DNA of 64,000 nucleotides, taken from Streptomyces sp. NRRL F-2580 (GTDB lineage Bacteria; Actinomycetota; Actinomycetes; Streptomycetales; Streptomycetaceae). The notes below the pieces were generated by a model. The model did no database searches. It was not told the DNA's origin and saw only the letters and a list, made by a program, of their open reading frames with translations. The stretch lies in assembly GCF_000720115.1 (NCBI RefSeq), contig NZ_JOIR01000013.1:124001-188000 (forward strand). Reading direction: 5' to 3'. The position numbers and the translations under genes were made by a program. Below are positions 1 through 9,062 of the stretch, one piece after another; the first letter of the stretch is position 1; every line of letters begins with the position of its first letter.

Positions 1-121
1 GCCCGGTGAACGGGGCTATCCAGGAGGTCTCCGACGCCGTGATCACACCAGCCATACCAAGATCATCTCACCCGTGACCGGCAGCTCCTGGACAGCCTTG
101 TGTCGACCGTAGAGTGCGGTC

Positions 122-724
122 ATGGATGAGATCCCCTGGTTCGAGTACGAAGAGGACGACCTGGACGTCGCCCAACGCGCGTTCGTGGACGTTCTGGCCG
201 AACGCGCGGGATCCTGGCTGGTGGACCCGCTCGACACTGTCGTGCTGCCCTCGGCGCACACCTTCGACGGCCAGCTGATCGTCTATCTGGACATCGGTGA
301 CCCACAACGCAACCAGGGAGTTCTGACGGTGGGCGCCCACTTCGACGGGTCCGTCGTCCGTGGGGGCGAACTCCACAACCAGGACTTCACTATCCGGCAG
401 GCCGCCGGTGAGTTCGTCTTCGGAGCCGCGGGCAGCCCTACGGAGCTCGGGGGCAGAGTGGCAGAGTGGTTCGAAGCGGTCCTCGCGCGACCTCTGGTTC
501 GCTGCGAATGGCATCACGAGGGAAGGATGTACGCGGTCCGCTACGAGTACGCAGACACGGGGCGAGGCCTCTGCGAGGGCTTCGAGACCCCCCTGGCACC
601 CGACGCACTGCGGAAAAGACTGGCCGCAGACGGCGTGATCCGAGGCCGAGGCCGGATCAACCGTGCCGGCCTGGGCCAACCAGACGTGATCGCACATATC
701 CGAGGCGTCCACCCCGATCAGTAG
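122..724 (+). CDS. Hypothetical protein, 200 aa
   Basis: The 200-residue protein opens with an acidic stretch (MDEIPWFEYEEDD) and has no membrane segment or signal peptide, so it is probably cytoplasmic. Codon usage is typical of Streptomyces across its length, which supports it being real. I do not recognise a domain. The alternation of charged and aromatic residues looks like a small alpha/beta fold. It stands alone, with decayed DNA downstream. The ATG at 122 is the only sensible start, but no strong Shine-Dalgarno site precedes it. Confidence 0.7.
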   Translation: MDEIPWFEYEEDDLDVAQRAFVDVLAERAGSWLVDPLDTVVLPSAHTFDGQLIVYLDIGDPQRNQGVLTVGAHFDGSVVRGGELHNQDFTIRQAAGEFVFGAAGSPTELGGRVAEWFEAVLARPLVRCEWHHEGRMYAVRYEYADTGRGLCEGFETPLAPDALRKRLAADGVIRGRGRINRAGLGQPDVIAHIRGVHPDQ

Positions 725-860
725 TTGCGGGACAGCTCTTAGGACGGCCTTGGCGAGCAGCTCGCGGTCGAGGGGGAGCAGCTCCGCCTCCATGCGCCCC
801 TGGGGGTCATGCAGGACGGTGTGGGTGCTGGTTGTGTTCGTCGGGGCCTCGCTGTTGGGG
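697..860 (-). pseudogene. Possible gene fragment
   Basis: On the minus strand a reading frame of about 50 codons contains a plausible protein segment (HTVLHDPQGRMEAELLPLD), but it runs into the antisense of the 122-724 gene without its own end. It may be the remnant of a gene cut at this point. I do not recognise the family, and chance is not excluded. Confidence 0.2.
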
Positions 861-1248
861 TGGTCTCGCCCAGGTGGCCGACGCACGGCGTCAGGCCGTT
901 CGCATCGTGCTCCTTCGGTCGGCGCGGGCCAGCAGGGCCAGGAGGGGGTGCTCGTAGTACGGAAGTCTGTTTGACCGCGGAGCGGTTCATCACCATTCCG
1001 GACCGATGCCGAAACGTCTCTCCTGGTGGCGCCCTTTAAGTATTGAATGCAAACCAAACTCACCCGAATTGGCTACCGCCGACAAATGAGGGCGTTGCGT
1101 GGCGCATATCCTGTGTACCGCGAGGCGACTGGACAGCAACCGCGCCTGCAATCGCTGTCGTTTCTGCCGCTCAGCGCTCCGTGGACCAGCTCCGGCCTCC
1201 CGGTTGCCGAGCATCGCGCCCGCTTTTATCCCTTTAGATCCGAGCGTT
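861..1248. other. Non-coding stretch upstream of the decarboxylase
   Basis: Several overlapping short frames exist here, but none has consistent GC-rich third positions or a ribosome site. The DNA is slightly less GC-rich than its surroundings. I see no gene. Confidence 0.4.
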
Positions 1249-1317
1249 GTCCGATTCTGTCGCCGTCCGGTTATGACCTGAACCGGGCAGTCGTTTCGTG
1301 ATCGCTCAGAATCGGAC
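1249..1317 (+). promoter_or_regulatory. Nested inverted repeats in the decarboxylase leader
   Basis: GTCCGATTCTG at 1249-1259 is matched perfectly by CAGAATCGGAC at 1307-1317, an 11-bp stem closing a 47-nt loop. Inside the loop CCGGTT (1267-1272) pairs with AACCGG (1281-1286) around 8 nt. The outer stem ends 5 nt before the ATG at 1323 and covers the region where a ribosome would bind. It could be a translational control structure, an attenuator, or an operator read as DNA. Confidence 0.55.
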
Positions 1318-1322
1318 ACGGA

Positions 1323-2966
1323 ATGACAATCGAGCACTCGGGTACGTCTGTGGCGGCGGTGCCGACCAATGACGACTACCGGCTGGGCGCTGGCGCCTAC
1401 TCCGACGAGCAGCGGATCGCGGTCCTGGCCAAGCTGGAGGGGTACCTGGGCGAGCAGCGCGGTCGTGTGCTCGGGTATCAGGTGAACTTGTCGCTCGACG
1501 GCCACGCGGCGCTGGGGCGGTTCCTGGGCTTTCACATGAACAACATCGGGGACCCGTTCATTGACAGCCATTACAGCCTGCACTCGCGGTGGTTGGAGCG
1601 GGCGGTCCTGGAGCACTACGCCCGTCTGTGGCACGTCCCGTTGCCTGAGGATCCGGCCCGCCCGGGCGTCGAGCACGGGTGGGGGTACGTGCTGTCCATG
1701 GGCAGTACGGAGGGCAATCTGTACGCGATGTGGAACGCGCGTGACTACCTCGACGGCAATGCCCTGGTGCGTGACGAGGTCTCCGGCGAAGCCAGCTGCC
1801 GCACCAGCTACCTGCGGGCCAAGCACCCCGACGACAATCCCAACGCCTACATGCCGGTGGCGTTCTTCTCGCGGGAGACGCACTACTCGCACATCAAGGC
1901 GATGCGGGTGCTGGACATCCCGACTTTCTACGACCTGGGCGGAAGCCTCTATCCCGGCGAGTGCCCGATCGACGTGGTCGGCACCGGGATGCCGACGTAT
2001 AACGGATGGCCGCTGGGCGGTGTCCCGACCACCGGTGGCGACGAGGGGCCGGGCACGGTCGACGTCGACGCCTTGGTCGCCCTCGTGGACTTCTTCGCTG
2101 CCAAGGGCCACCCGGTGCTGGTCAACTTCAACGTCGGGAGCGTCTTCAAGGGCGCCTTCGACGACGTCCAGGGCGCCTGCGAGCGCCTGCGGCCGGTCTT
2201 CGAGCGGCGCGGCCTCGTCGACCGCACCGTGCGCTTCGATCCCGACGACCCCGAGCGCGTCAGCACCCGCAACGGCTACTGGATCCACGTCGACGGGGCC
2301 ATGGGCGCCGCCTACGCCCCCTACCTGGAGAAGGCCCGCGATAACGGACTCACCGACACCGCGCCCCCGGTCTTCGACTTCCGGATCCCCGAGGTGTCCT
2401 CCATCGTCACCAGCGGCCACAAGTATCCCGGAGCGCCCGTCCCCACCGGCATCTACATGGCCCGCGCGGGAGCCAAGCTGCGCCCGCCGTCCGACCCCGC
2501 CTACGTCTCCTCCCCCGACAGCACCTTCGCCGGCTCCCGCAGCGGCTTCGCCTCCCTGGCCATGTGGAACCACCTCGCCCAGTCCAGCGAGGAGCAGCAG
2601 ATCCGCCAGGCCGCCGAAGTCCTGCGGATCGCCAAGTACACCGCCGAACACCTGCGCGAACTCAGCGAGCAGCTGCGGGAACGCGGTGAGCCCTGGGCGG
2701 AGGACGGCATCGAGGTCGGCCACGCCGACCACGCCCTCAGCATCTGGTTCCAGCAACCCCGCGCCGACATCACCCGCAAATACTCGCTGGCCTGCATGCC
2801 CCTCAACCTTGGCGGCCGCCGCCACGACTACAGCCACGTCTACGTCATGCCCCACGTCACCCAGCAGTTGATCGACGAACTCCTCGCAGACCTCTCCCAG
2901 CCCGGAGCATTCGATCGCTCCGCCGACAGCGACGCAGTGCGGCCCCCGCTCCCCCACCAGCGCTGA
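1323..2966 (+). CDS. PLP-dependent group II amino-acid decarboxylase
   Basis: This 547-aa protein belongs to the pyridoxal-phosphate group II decarboxylases (histidine, glutamate, aromatic and valine decarboxylases), which turn an amino acid into its amine and CO2. The substrate-side segment SMGSTEGN lies near residue 125, and the PLP Schiff-base lysine is K367 in SGHKYPG. At 547 residues it is longer than the roughly 380-aa bacterial histidine decarboxylases, and closer in size to the Streptomyces valine decarboxylase VlmD. The substrate cannot be fixed from sequence. It has no signal peptide and no neighbouring transporter. The structured leader at 1249-1317 suggests regulated expression. 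Confidence 0.85.
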   Translation: MTIEHSGTSVAAVPTNDDYRLGAGAYSDEQRIAVLAKLEGYLGEQRGRVLGYQVNLSLDGHAALGRFLGFHMNNIGDPFIDSHYSLHSRWLERAVLEHYARLWHVPLPEDPARPGVEHGWGYVLSMGSTEGNLYAMWNARDYLDGNALVRDEVSGEASCRTSYLRAKHPDDNPNAYMPVAFFSRETHYSHIKAMRVLDIPTFYDLGGSLYPGECPIDVVGTGMPTYNGWPLGGVPTTGGDEGPGTVDVDALVALVDFFAAKGHPVLVNFNVGSVFKGAFDDVQGACERLRPVFERRGLVDRTVRFDPDDPERVSTRNGYWIHVDGAMGAAYAPYLEKARDNGLTDTAPPVFDFRIPEVSSIVTSGHKYPGAPVPTGIYMARAGAKLRPPSDPAYVSSPDSTFAGSRSGFASLAMWNHLAQSSEEQQIRQAAEVLRIAKYTAEHLRELSEQLRERGEPWAEDGIEVGHADHALSIWFQQPRADITRKYSLACMPLNLGGRRHDYSHVYVMPHVTQQLIDELLADLSQPGAFDRSADSDAVRPPLPHQR

Positions 2967-2990
2967 CCCCGACCGGCACGGGCAGGACAT

Positions 2991-3015
2991 CACCGCCTGA
3001 CGGCCGTCTGCGGTG
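2991..3015 (+). terminator. Weak hairpin after the decarboxylase
   Basis: CACCGC (2991-2996) pairs with GCGGTG (3010-3015), and the loop contains a further GACGGCCGTC dyad. It lies 25 nt past the stop codon and lacks a T-run, which is usual for Streptomyces. It is a modest candidate. Confidence 0.35.
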
Positions 3016-3426
3016 GTGGCCCGCGCGCACACGGACAGGGCAGCACCACGGACGGCTCGTCTTCACGCCGTGACCGGGAGCGGGCAGGCCGTACGAGTAG
3101 TACCGCCGCTTCTCACCCGGGAGACCGTGCCGCCGCCGGGCGGGTGGGAGTTCCCTGACGGTCCCGCCCGGCCGCCCTCGCCACGCTGGCAACGGTCCTG
3201 GACCGAGGAAGGCGGCGGGCCCGCCCCGAGCGGCTGTGCACCCCTTCTCTCTCCATCCCCTCTTCGAAAGAGGTACCTGCCGATGTCACCAAAAGCGTGA
3301 CTGCCCCGCATCACGGCGCTTTCCCGCGCCCATGACCTGGAGGGCGTTGGTCAGCCGGCGGGAGCCTGGACCGAAAAGGAGGAATCCAAAATTCACATCA
3401 GCTGAATCGACCCGGCAGCCTCTACG
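3016..3426. other. Non-coding stretch with an orphan ribosome site
   Basis: No credible gene is visible. An excellent Shine-Dalgarno sequence (AAAAGGAGG) ends near 3384, but no ATG, GTG or TTG follows at a usable distance; the next in-frame codons begin AAATTC. It may be the ghost of a gene that lost its start. Confidence 0.4.
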
Positions 3427-3804
3427 TCACCCCTCCGAGGCGATGACGTCCTGCCAGCCGAGCACCCCGACCTGACCGATCCTGCAAAGCGAACTGCGGA
3501 CTCCGGGCGCAACCGGAGACATGCTGTTCGGGCGTACGCTCCTCGTTGCGCGCAGCGTGGTGTTCAGGCGGGTGCGCAGGTGTATGAGGGCGTCGAAGTC
3601 TGCGATCTGCGTGAACCTGGTCAGCAGGTGGCCGGTCAGTGCCTCGTCACCGTCTCCCACCGCCAGCACGGTCGCCTCGACTGTCTCCCGAACCGTGGGA
3701 GACAGTCCCCCAGAGCCAGCTGCGTGCCCACCAAAACCGTCCTCGCCCTCTGCGGACAGCAGCCTCACCTCGCTACGCACGGACAGATTGCGACGAGTTG
3801 GCAC
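3427..3804 (-). CDS. Small hypothetical protein, possibly a remnant
   Basis: The middle of this 125-aa frame (roughly residues 25-90) reads as a soluble helical protein with conserved-looking segments such as LLTRFTQIADFDAL. I associate proteins of this look with Streptomyces plasmids and accessory regions, where their function is unknown. The last 30 residues look less natural, so the gene may be frameshifted or truncated there. No partner gene is adjacent. Confidence 0.4.
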   Translation of the reverse strand: MPTRRNLSVRSEVRLLSAEGEDGFGGHAAGSGGLSPTVRETVEATVLAVGDGDEALTGHLLTRFTQIADFDALIHLRTRLNTTLRATRSVRPNSMSPVAPGVRSSLCRIGQVGVLGWQDVIASEG

Positions 3805-3968
3805 GCACGGTTTCGGCTCCGGGTCGGCGCTGTGTGGTCATGGCCCGATCCTGCGCTCCCCCGAGGTCAGCCAAACTCAGGAACGCCGGTGACAGGCCTG
3901 CGCTTCATGGCGGGCAAGCAGTCTCGGCTGCTCGGGCGGTTTCGAACTCAGCCGCCGACCGGGGCCGG

Positions 3969-4052
3969 TGGTGTGCAGGCGGTGATCACATCCACCCCAA
4001 CGACGCCGGCTACCAGCGCATGGCCCAAGCCATCCCCCTCACCAGACTCTGA
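3969..4052 (+). pseudogene. C-terminal remnant of an SGNH/GDSL hydrolase
   Basis: Only the last 27 codons survive. They encode GGDHIHPNDAGYQRMA, the block V signature of SGNH/GDSL esterases, which carries the catalytic Asp and His (the D-x-x-H pair within GDHIHPND). Nothing upstream in any frame resembles blocks I-III, so the fragment cannot be active. It is a trace of a former secreted or cytosolic esterase and marks this region as decayed. Confidence 0.7.
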
Positions 4053-4096
4053 CAAGCAACGCCGGCCCCAGTCGCAGCCATGAACAGGCTGCACCG

Positions 4097-4318
4097 TCAG
4101 GCGTGCGGTGATCCGGCACTGTCGCTTACGGGAGCACCGTCGTCCGGGGCTGCTGGGCGGGGGAAGAAGAGGTCTTCGAGCGCGTCTGCAACGAAGAGGA
4201 AGGCCATCATCACGGCCGGTAGAAACAGGGCAAGCAGGATCACAGAACCTCCCAGCAGGTCGGTCTGCGGGCTTCGCGGCCCGGCTCTCAGGATGGGGCC
4301 GAATGGCGGAACGCGCAC
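4097..4318 (-). CDS. Small membrane protein, 73 aa
   Basis: A single hydrophobic helix (GGSVILLALFLPAVMMAFL) is followed by an acidic, proline-rich tail. The GTG at 4318 was chosen because the longer frame would overlap the plus-strand gene at 4349. It resembles the short one-pass membrane proteins common in Streptomyces. Its function is unknown. Confidence 0.45.
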   Translation of the reverse strand: MRVPPFGPILRAGPRSPQTDLLGGSVILLALFLPAVMMAFLFVADALEDLFFPRPAAPDDGAPVSDSAGSPHA

Positions 4319-4348
4319 GGTGACCCGGCCCGGCCGCTGCCGGGAGCC

Positions 4349-4570
4349 GTGCTCGATGTGCTGGAGCACGGCTTCGGCTGGGTCGGACACGTGCAGCTCG
4401 TCACCGGACGGCCGACCAGCGACGCCGACAAGGCCCCGGCCGCCATCGAGGACGCGTACGACCTGCTGCCCGGGTCGGTCGTGGTCGACTCCGGCGGCAG
4501 CGGTCCGGAAATCTGGGTCTACGAGCGGCCCTCCGCCGCCCGGCACCACCGGCGCCACCCTCAGGACTGA
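4349..4570 (+). CDS. Hypothetical protein, 73 aa
   Basis: The short protein has regular codon usage and a compact look (LVTGRPTSDADKAP in the middle). The start is GTG, and the GGGAG upstream is closer than usual, so the N-terminus may be truncated. Its TGA stop shares one base with the ATG at 4570 (TGATG), typical of translational coupling with the next, damaged, gene. I cannot assign a function. Confidence 0.5.
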   Translation: MLDVLEHGFGWVGHVQLVTGRPTSDADKAPAAIEDAYDLLPGSVVVDSGGSGPEIWVYERPSAARHHRRHPQD

Positions 4571-5150
4571 TGGCCGCCACGGACGTATGGGTGGAGCTGC
4601 ACAGCGAGGCCCTGGGCGTACGGATGGTGCGCGCCGACACCGTCAAGCAGGTGTGGTGGGCTACGAAGCAGCCCGCATTCCTCACCCTCGCCCTCCAGGG
4701 CGGGCAGGAGGCCAGGCTGGACGACGCCAGCGCTGGCAGCGTTCTGCGTCGGTCCAAGGCCAACGCCGCGGCCGGGCTCAGGCCGAACTGGATCACCCAC
4801 GACGACACCTTCCACCTGGTCGACCGTCGAACTGGTACATCCACACACTTGCCCAGACCAGTCTCCTCATCGTCGGCAATCTGCACAGCGGCCTCATCGG
4901 CTCGTGCCAGTCCCAGCGGCGCCGATCGCCGGGGCACGGCTCGGGAGCACGCAGCGGGGACGACCCGCAGAAGCTCTTCACAGAGGCGTGCCTGCATGGG
5001 CTGAGCGCCAGGCTGTGCGAGGACGTCGACGCGCTGGACAGCTCCTGCCGCCGCAGGTGGACAAGCTGGCTGGGAAAGTCGCCGAGGTGGGGGAGGAACC
5101 GCTGCCAGCCCCTGCGGGACCTCACTCTCTACCGCCGCTCTACCACGCCG
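4570..5150 (+). pseudogene. Multiply frameshifted hypothetical gene
   Basis: The frame opening at ATG 4570 is convincing for about 85 codons (up to THDDTFHLVD). Protein-like sequence and GC-rich third positions then move to another frame near 4826 (NWYIHTLAQTSLLIVGNLH, later KLFTEACLHGLSARLCEDVD), and seem to move again near 5045 (PPQVDKLAGKVAEVGEE). This is best read as one gene of about 190 codons with at least two indels. The family is not recognised. Confidence 0.5.
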
Positions 5151-5180
5151 CGTTCAGCAGCCAGAAACGGGTAATGCGCA

Positions 5181-5273
5181 GATTGCCGGGGTTTTTGTGC
5201 ATCTTCTCCGGTGTCCGGATTGCCGGGGTTTTAATGCCCGCGGCAATGTACAGAACGGATTGCCGGGGTTTTT
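5181..5273. repeat. Three direct copies of GATTGCCGGGGTTTT
   Basis: Copies begin at 5181, 5218 and 5258, so the spacings are 37 and 40 bp. The copies are near-identical over 15-16 bases. Beside the second copy, ATTGCCG (5219-5225) and CGGCAAT (5241-5247) form an inverted repeat. The island is clearly more AT-rich than its flanks. Iterons of a lost replicon, a multi-site operator or residual tandem duplication are all possible. Confidence 0.7.
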
Positions 5274-5289
5274 CAGAGATAGCGGCCTC

Positions 5290-5515
5290 CGCCATTTCGA
5301 CCTGGCGGAACGGCCTGCTGGGGTGCGGAATTGGATGGCGCACCAGCCTGCCGCGTCGGGCTCTTCGGGCCACGGCTCGCGAAGCGATGTCACCGCCGAC
5401 GACAAGGCGCTCGGCCGATCATCTCCGCAGCCTTCCCTTGGCCCAGAGCCTGCATCACCCGGATGCGGGCCAGCGGAGCCCAGGGATGTTCCGGAAGCGC
5501 GCCAACGCCATCGTC
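5290..5515 (-). pseudogene. Degenerate coding trace
   Basis: Minus-strand translation gives two natural-looking segments in different frames: ARIRVMQALGQGKAAEMIG (about 5405-5480) and SLREPWPEEPDAAGWCAIQF (about 5310-5395). They abut with a frame change near 5402, suggesting a frameshifted gene. The family is unknown. Confidence 0.3.
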
Positions 5516-6557
5516 CCGGGGAGGCAGAGGCGAGGGCCGGCGAGACCTCCGAGGTGCAGTCGTTCAGCGCGTGGTGTCAGCTGCCGGCGAGGTGCTCCCA
5601 AACGGCCTGGTGTGCAGGATGGCCAACACGGCTCATGGACGACTCGGAACGGCTCCGCACCCGAACGAGGAGAGACGGTGACGAGCTCCTCCCCTGGCCG
5701 GTGTCGGCCGCGGCTGCCGGACGAGACTGCCGGACGGCCTCTACATGAAGGGACAGGACGTGCTTGAAGCGTTGGTGGCGCCTCAGTTCGAGGGTGTCCA
5801 CATGCCAGAGTCGGCCGGTCCCGGATGACGTCAGTGCGGTGCAATTTGTGCCTACTGCGGCAGAAATGAGCACGATCCACAGGAGGATGCCTCCCACAGC
5901 TGGTCCTTTCAAAGGCTGAGGTTCAAGGGGATGCGCAAGGCCGGGGCGCTGCCGACCTTCGGCATAACGCGGAGGCATATGCAGAGTTGTGCTCTCTCAT
6001 CCGATTGCAGCCATGCGCAGCAATCTGCCGACGTCGGGCATCTCGATCTATTTACCGATGATCAGTCGGTGGTTGTGGTGGCCAAAGGAGGGTTGGCAGG
6101 TGACCCGGCCGACCACCGGCCGAGGATCGGCGCGCTTCCGTGGGGCCACGGGGCGTCCGCTAGGCGGGAAGCAAGTCAACGGAGCCGGCGATGGGGGCTC
6201 AACGCTGGGGGGGCAGACAGGGATGACGGCCTGCGGCAAGAGCCGGCGATATGCGTGGACAATCCCGTCGTGCATGAGAGCCGCCGCCGCGGGTGCACGG
6301 CACGCAGCAGAGCCGTCGCATCGGAGCATGCGCGTGGCTGCCCGGCCGGTGCGGGACCGGGTAAAGGGTTCGTCGCGCTGCTTGCGTCAGCTGCAGCTCA
6401 TGGTCTCCCGAGTCACGGCGTGACGGCGCGAAAAGGGCGCGGCTACGGTCCTCCTGGTTAGTTTGGAAGACCGATAGGACGGCGTCAACGCTTATTCGTC
6501 GACCACCATCACCCGGATGGCACACACCCAGACCGACACCGAGAGCGTTTATGAAAT
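5516..6557. other. Long stretch with no intact gene
   Basis: Every frame is broken or has unnatural composition. A short plus-strand run near 5727-5827 (LPDGLYMKGQDVLEALVAPQ) looks protein-like but lacks a start and a context. GC content is lower than in the rest of the window. I see no RNA gene, transposase or end repeats. Confidence 0.4.
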
Positions 6558-6872
6558 ATGGCAACAGTAAAGCTCCCCGTCTTCGTCCGCAGGACTGCGG
6601 ACGAAGACGGACAGGGAGACAGCTTTCGCTCCGGGGCTACCAGGATCGGGAAGTGGATGTTCACTCCGCCCTCCACCGACTGTGCCGAGACCCGGAACGC
6701 CACGCTGAGACACGAAGATCGGGAAATCGATCTTCGGTACTCCTCCACGATTCTTGAGGACCTCCTCCACACGATGAGCGTGATCCAGGTCGAGTTCGGC
6801 AGGCGGTTGGGGAACATGGCAGCATCCGCAACGGCTGTCGGCGAGTGCTCGGGTGGCAGCTCCCGTGTATGA
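6558..6872 (+). CDS. Hypothetical protein, 104 aa
   Basis: The second half (CAETRNATLRHEDREIDL and the helix after it) reads as a genuine soluble protein, while the first 30 residues are rich in Arg and Asp. The stop overlaps the next start by 20 nt, so the two genes could be co-transcribed. The GC content is below the local norm. No family is recognised. Confidence 0.45.
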   Translation: MATVKLPVFVRRTADEDGQGDSFRSGATRIGKWMFTPPSTDCAETRNATLRHEDREIDLRYSSTILEDLLHTMSVIQVEFGRRLGNMAASATAVGECSGGSSRV

Positions 6873-7776
6873 GTCGTACGGGTACCCAGACATCCACGGT
6901 GTCCATCCCCAGGCGGAGACCTCCGCGTTCTGGGACCGGACCGAGCACGTACAGCACCCCTCTAGCGGGCAACCGCTCGGCGGGCCCGGTGAGGCGCATC
7001 CGTCGTGGGATCCGGTGGAGGAGCTGGCCATCCTTCTCCAGGAGAGCGCTGCGCCCGGGCAGCCGGAGCCCTTCATCCGAGTCGGCTTCGACGACACCGG
7101 GGTCACCGGTGACACGGTCAGCACCCTCGGCCTCGTCGCAGGGCTGAAGCACACCCCTACCGGGCGGCCGCCCACACGAGCCTCCAGCGGGCACCGCCGG
7201 AACCCGTCGAAGTCGCCGGCAGTGACCCTGCTGCAAACGGGCAGCGTGTTCACCGCCGTGCTGGTCGGTGCCATCGCCGCTGTGGTGAGCATCCTCAGTG
7301 GGCTGGCCATCTGCGACGCCCTGCGCCACAGCACCGGACCCCACACGGACCGCGAAGTGGCCAGCTGGTGGCCCCTGCTGATCTACGGCCCCTGGATGGT
7401 CGCCTCCCTGTCCATCCTCAGATCCGCGCTGCACCAGCGCCGCGCGCTCCATTCCTGGTCCATCGTTTTGTTGTTCTCAACCCTGGCCACGCTTCTGTGC
7501 GTAGCCCAGGCACCCAGAACGATCGCCGCCGGGGCGGCGTCTGCTCTTCCTGCCGTCGCGGCGCTGGCCTGCTTCCAGCAGCTGGTCCGCCAGATCACAC
7601 TCACGCGACCGCCTCGCCAAGCCGCTCCGCGACACCGAAACCCGCCGCCCTTTGCGTCCGTTCCGCTCAGGCTGACGGCCGCAGCCAGACGCAGCCCGGC
7701 CAGTGTCCCTCCCGACTACCCTGCGGCAGACAACAGAGCTGTCCGTTCTCCGTCCCACAGTCACAAATTCGGGTAA
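6853..7776 (+). CDS. DUF2637 (SpdB-like) membrane protein
   Basis: The 307-aa protein has a polar N-terminal third, four hydrophobic helices (roughly residues 131-152, 169-188, 198-218 and 222-240) and a basic, proline-rich C-terminus. This is the layout of DUF2637 proteins, related to the SpdB spread proteins of Streptomyces conjugative plasmids. Those help plasmid spreading along the mycelium and are often found on integrated elements. The start is GTG 6853, overlapping the preceding frame. No tra gene (FtsK-like), replication gene or integrase is visible nearby, so if an element was here it is largely gone. Confidence 0.65.
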   Translation: MAAPVYESYGYPDIHGVHPQAETSAFWDRTEHVQHPSSGQPLGGPGEAHPSWDPVEELAILLQESAAPGQPEPFIRVGFDDTGVTGDTVSTLGLVAGLKHTPTGRPPTRASSGHRRNPSKSPAVTLLQTGSVFTAVLVGAIAAVVSILSGLAICDALRHSTGPHTDREVASWWPLLIYGPWMVASLSILRSALHQRRALHSWSIVLLFSTLATLLCVAQAPRTIAAGAASALPAVAALACFQQLVRQITLTRPPRQAAPRHRNPPPFASVPLRLTAAARRSPASVPPDYPAADNRAVRSPSHSHKFG

Positions 7777-8343
7777 GACGCATAACGGTCGTACGTGTGG
7801 GGCAGTGCCACTCGTGCCAGTTGTCCGCCGTCCAAGCGCGGGGAGTGGGAATCCCGGGCGAGCGTCCCAGCGGAAACGGCACTGTCGGACGATGACGCAA
7901 GAGGGTCGAGCATCCCATGGGCGGCGACCGCGAAGCACAAAGGCGGTAGCAGCCGCTAACTCCCTGGCCAACCCGGTCCTTCCCACACGTCGAAGGGGTG
8001 CTCGCCTGCACCTTTGAAACGAAGATCGAAACCGATAGTCACGGGCCGTGCGCAGACTCAGCCCGACGGTCTACCCATCCGTGCCCCATCCGAGCCTGGG
8101 CTACCCACCGCGTTGCGCCTCGGACCGCACCCCGGCACCCAGACGTCCGGTCACTGCGGCACATCCGAGCGGCGTGCCGTGGGGAATGGTCCTGCCCGGG
8201 CAAGGCGGGCCACTGCCGTCGGCATCTGCAGCGTGCGTGCTGGCCAGGGCCGGCGCACCGGGCAAAGAGCCACACCACGGCGACCGAGTACACAACGCGC
8301 TCCGGCGCCTCATCCCCCGCGCTCACCACAAGAGGTCAGCAAC
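7777..8343. other. Intergenic stretch without a clear gene
   Basis: No frame is convincing. A possible promoter (TTGAAA at 8014-8019, 16-bp spacer, TAGTCA at 8036-8041) points toward the gene at 8344 and would give a leader of about 300 nt. Confidence 0.3.
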
Positions 8344-8601
8344 ATGGTGTACGAGTTGTCCCACACTGAACGAATGCAGTACAAGCGGCGCCAGGACGCC
8401 GCCTACCAGGCCGGCGAAGAGGCTGTCACCAACCTCCAGGCGGCGCTCGCGCTCGCAGACCTGACCCTTCCCTCCCTGAGCAACGGCGGGCCGGTGGCCG
8501 GCCACGGCTTCGTCCGGCTCGGAGGATGCAACGCGGCCTTCGCCAACCGGCTCGCCGAAGTCATCGCCGCAGGTGCCGCGGCTCTGCAGTATCAACGGTG
8601 A
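8344..8601 (+). CDS. Small hypothetical protein, 85 aa
   Basis: The ATG is preceded by AAGAGG at a good distance. The protein is a polar helical segment (LSHTERMQYKRRQDAAYQ) followed by an Ala/Leu-rich helix. It has no signal peptide or membrane helix and no recognised family. It converges on the 8625-9062 gene with a 23-nt gap. Confidence 0.6.
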   Translation: MVYELSHTERMQYKRRQDAAYQAGEEAVTNLQAALALADLTLPSLSNGGPVAGHGFVRLGGCNAAFANRLAEVIAAGAAALQYQR

Positions 8602-8624
8602 ATCGGCAGGGCACTGGGGCCTTC

Positions 8625-9062
8625 TCATCCGGGGCTGAGGCCGCTCGCGCGGGCGATGCCATCCAGTTCGGCGGTGATGGACACTTGCTCGTTGTGCCGG
8701 CAGGCCACCGCGTCACGGACAGCCCTCGACGCGGCAGTGTCGTGCTCGGCGCCGCCCTCCAGCACCGCCCACCCCGATGTGCCATCGGGCCCCGGGACCT
8801 CCGCGAGGCGGTGATCCATACGTCCCGTGATCATGACCGCCAACACGGTCAGGTACTCCCGCCGCAGATCACTGGACAGGAAGCCGTCACCCGGCACCGT
8901 CGGAGGAGCGGACCGCCCCTCGGACAGCAGCCCGCACGTCGCCTGCACAGCTCTCACCAGGGCCCGGAACTGCTGCCGAGACATCTGAGCCCGCAGTGCT
9001 TCCAGGTACACGCCAAGGACGTCGAACTCATCACCACCGCCTTGGCCGTCGTTCACGTTCAT
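8625..9062 (-). CDS. Hypothetical protein, 145 aa
   Basis: The soluble, acidic protein includes the segment RREYLTVLAVMITGRMDHR and keeps a single convincing frame throughout with GC-rich third positions. The start is the ATG at 9062. I do not recognise the family. The adjoining genes are also unassigned small proteins, as is common in Streptomyces accessory DNA. Confidence 0.6.
   Translation of the reverse strand: MNVNDGQGGGDEFDVLGVYLEALRAQMSRQQFRALVRAVQATCGLLSEGRSAPPTVPGDGFLSSDLRREYLTVLAVMITGRMDHRLAEVPGPDGTSGWAVLEGGAEHDTAASRAVRDAVACRHNEQVSITAELDGIARASGLSPG

Noticed and set aside
990..3032. 680-aa minus-strand open frame
   Set aside because: It is the antisense of the PLP decarboxylase; its composition is dominated by Gly/Val/Asp as in GC-rich shadow frames, with no domain.
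3250..3426. Riboswitch before a gene
   Set aside because: A good ribosome site exists but no open reading frame follows, and no known aptamer consensus is visible.
5181..5273. CRISPR array
   Set aside because: Only three short repeats with no cas gene nearby; the copies are not separated by unique spacers of uniform size.
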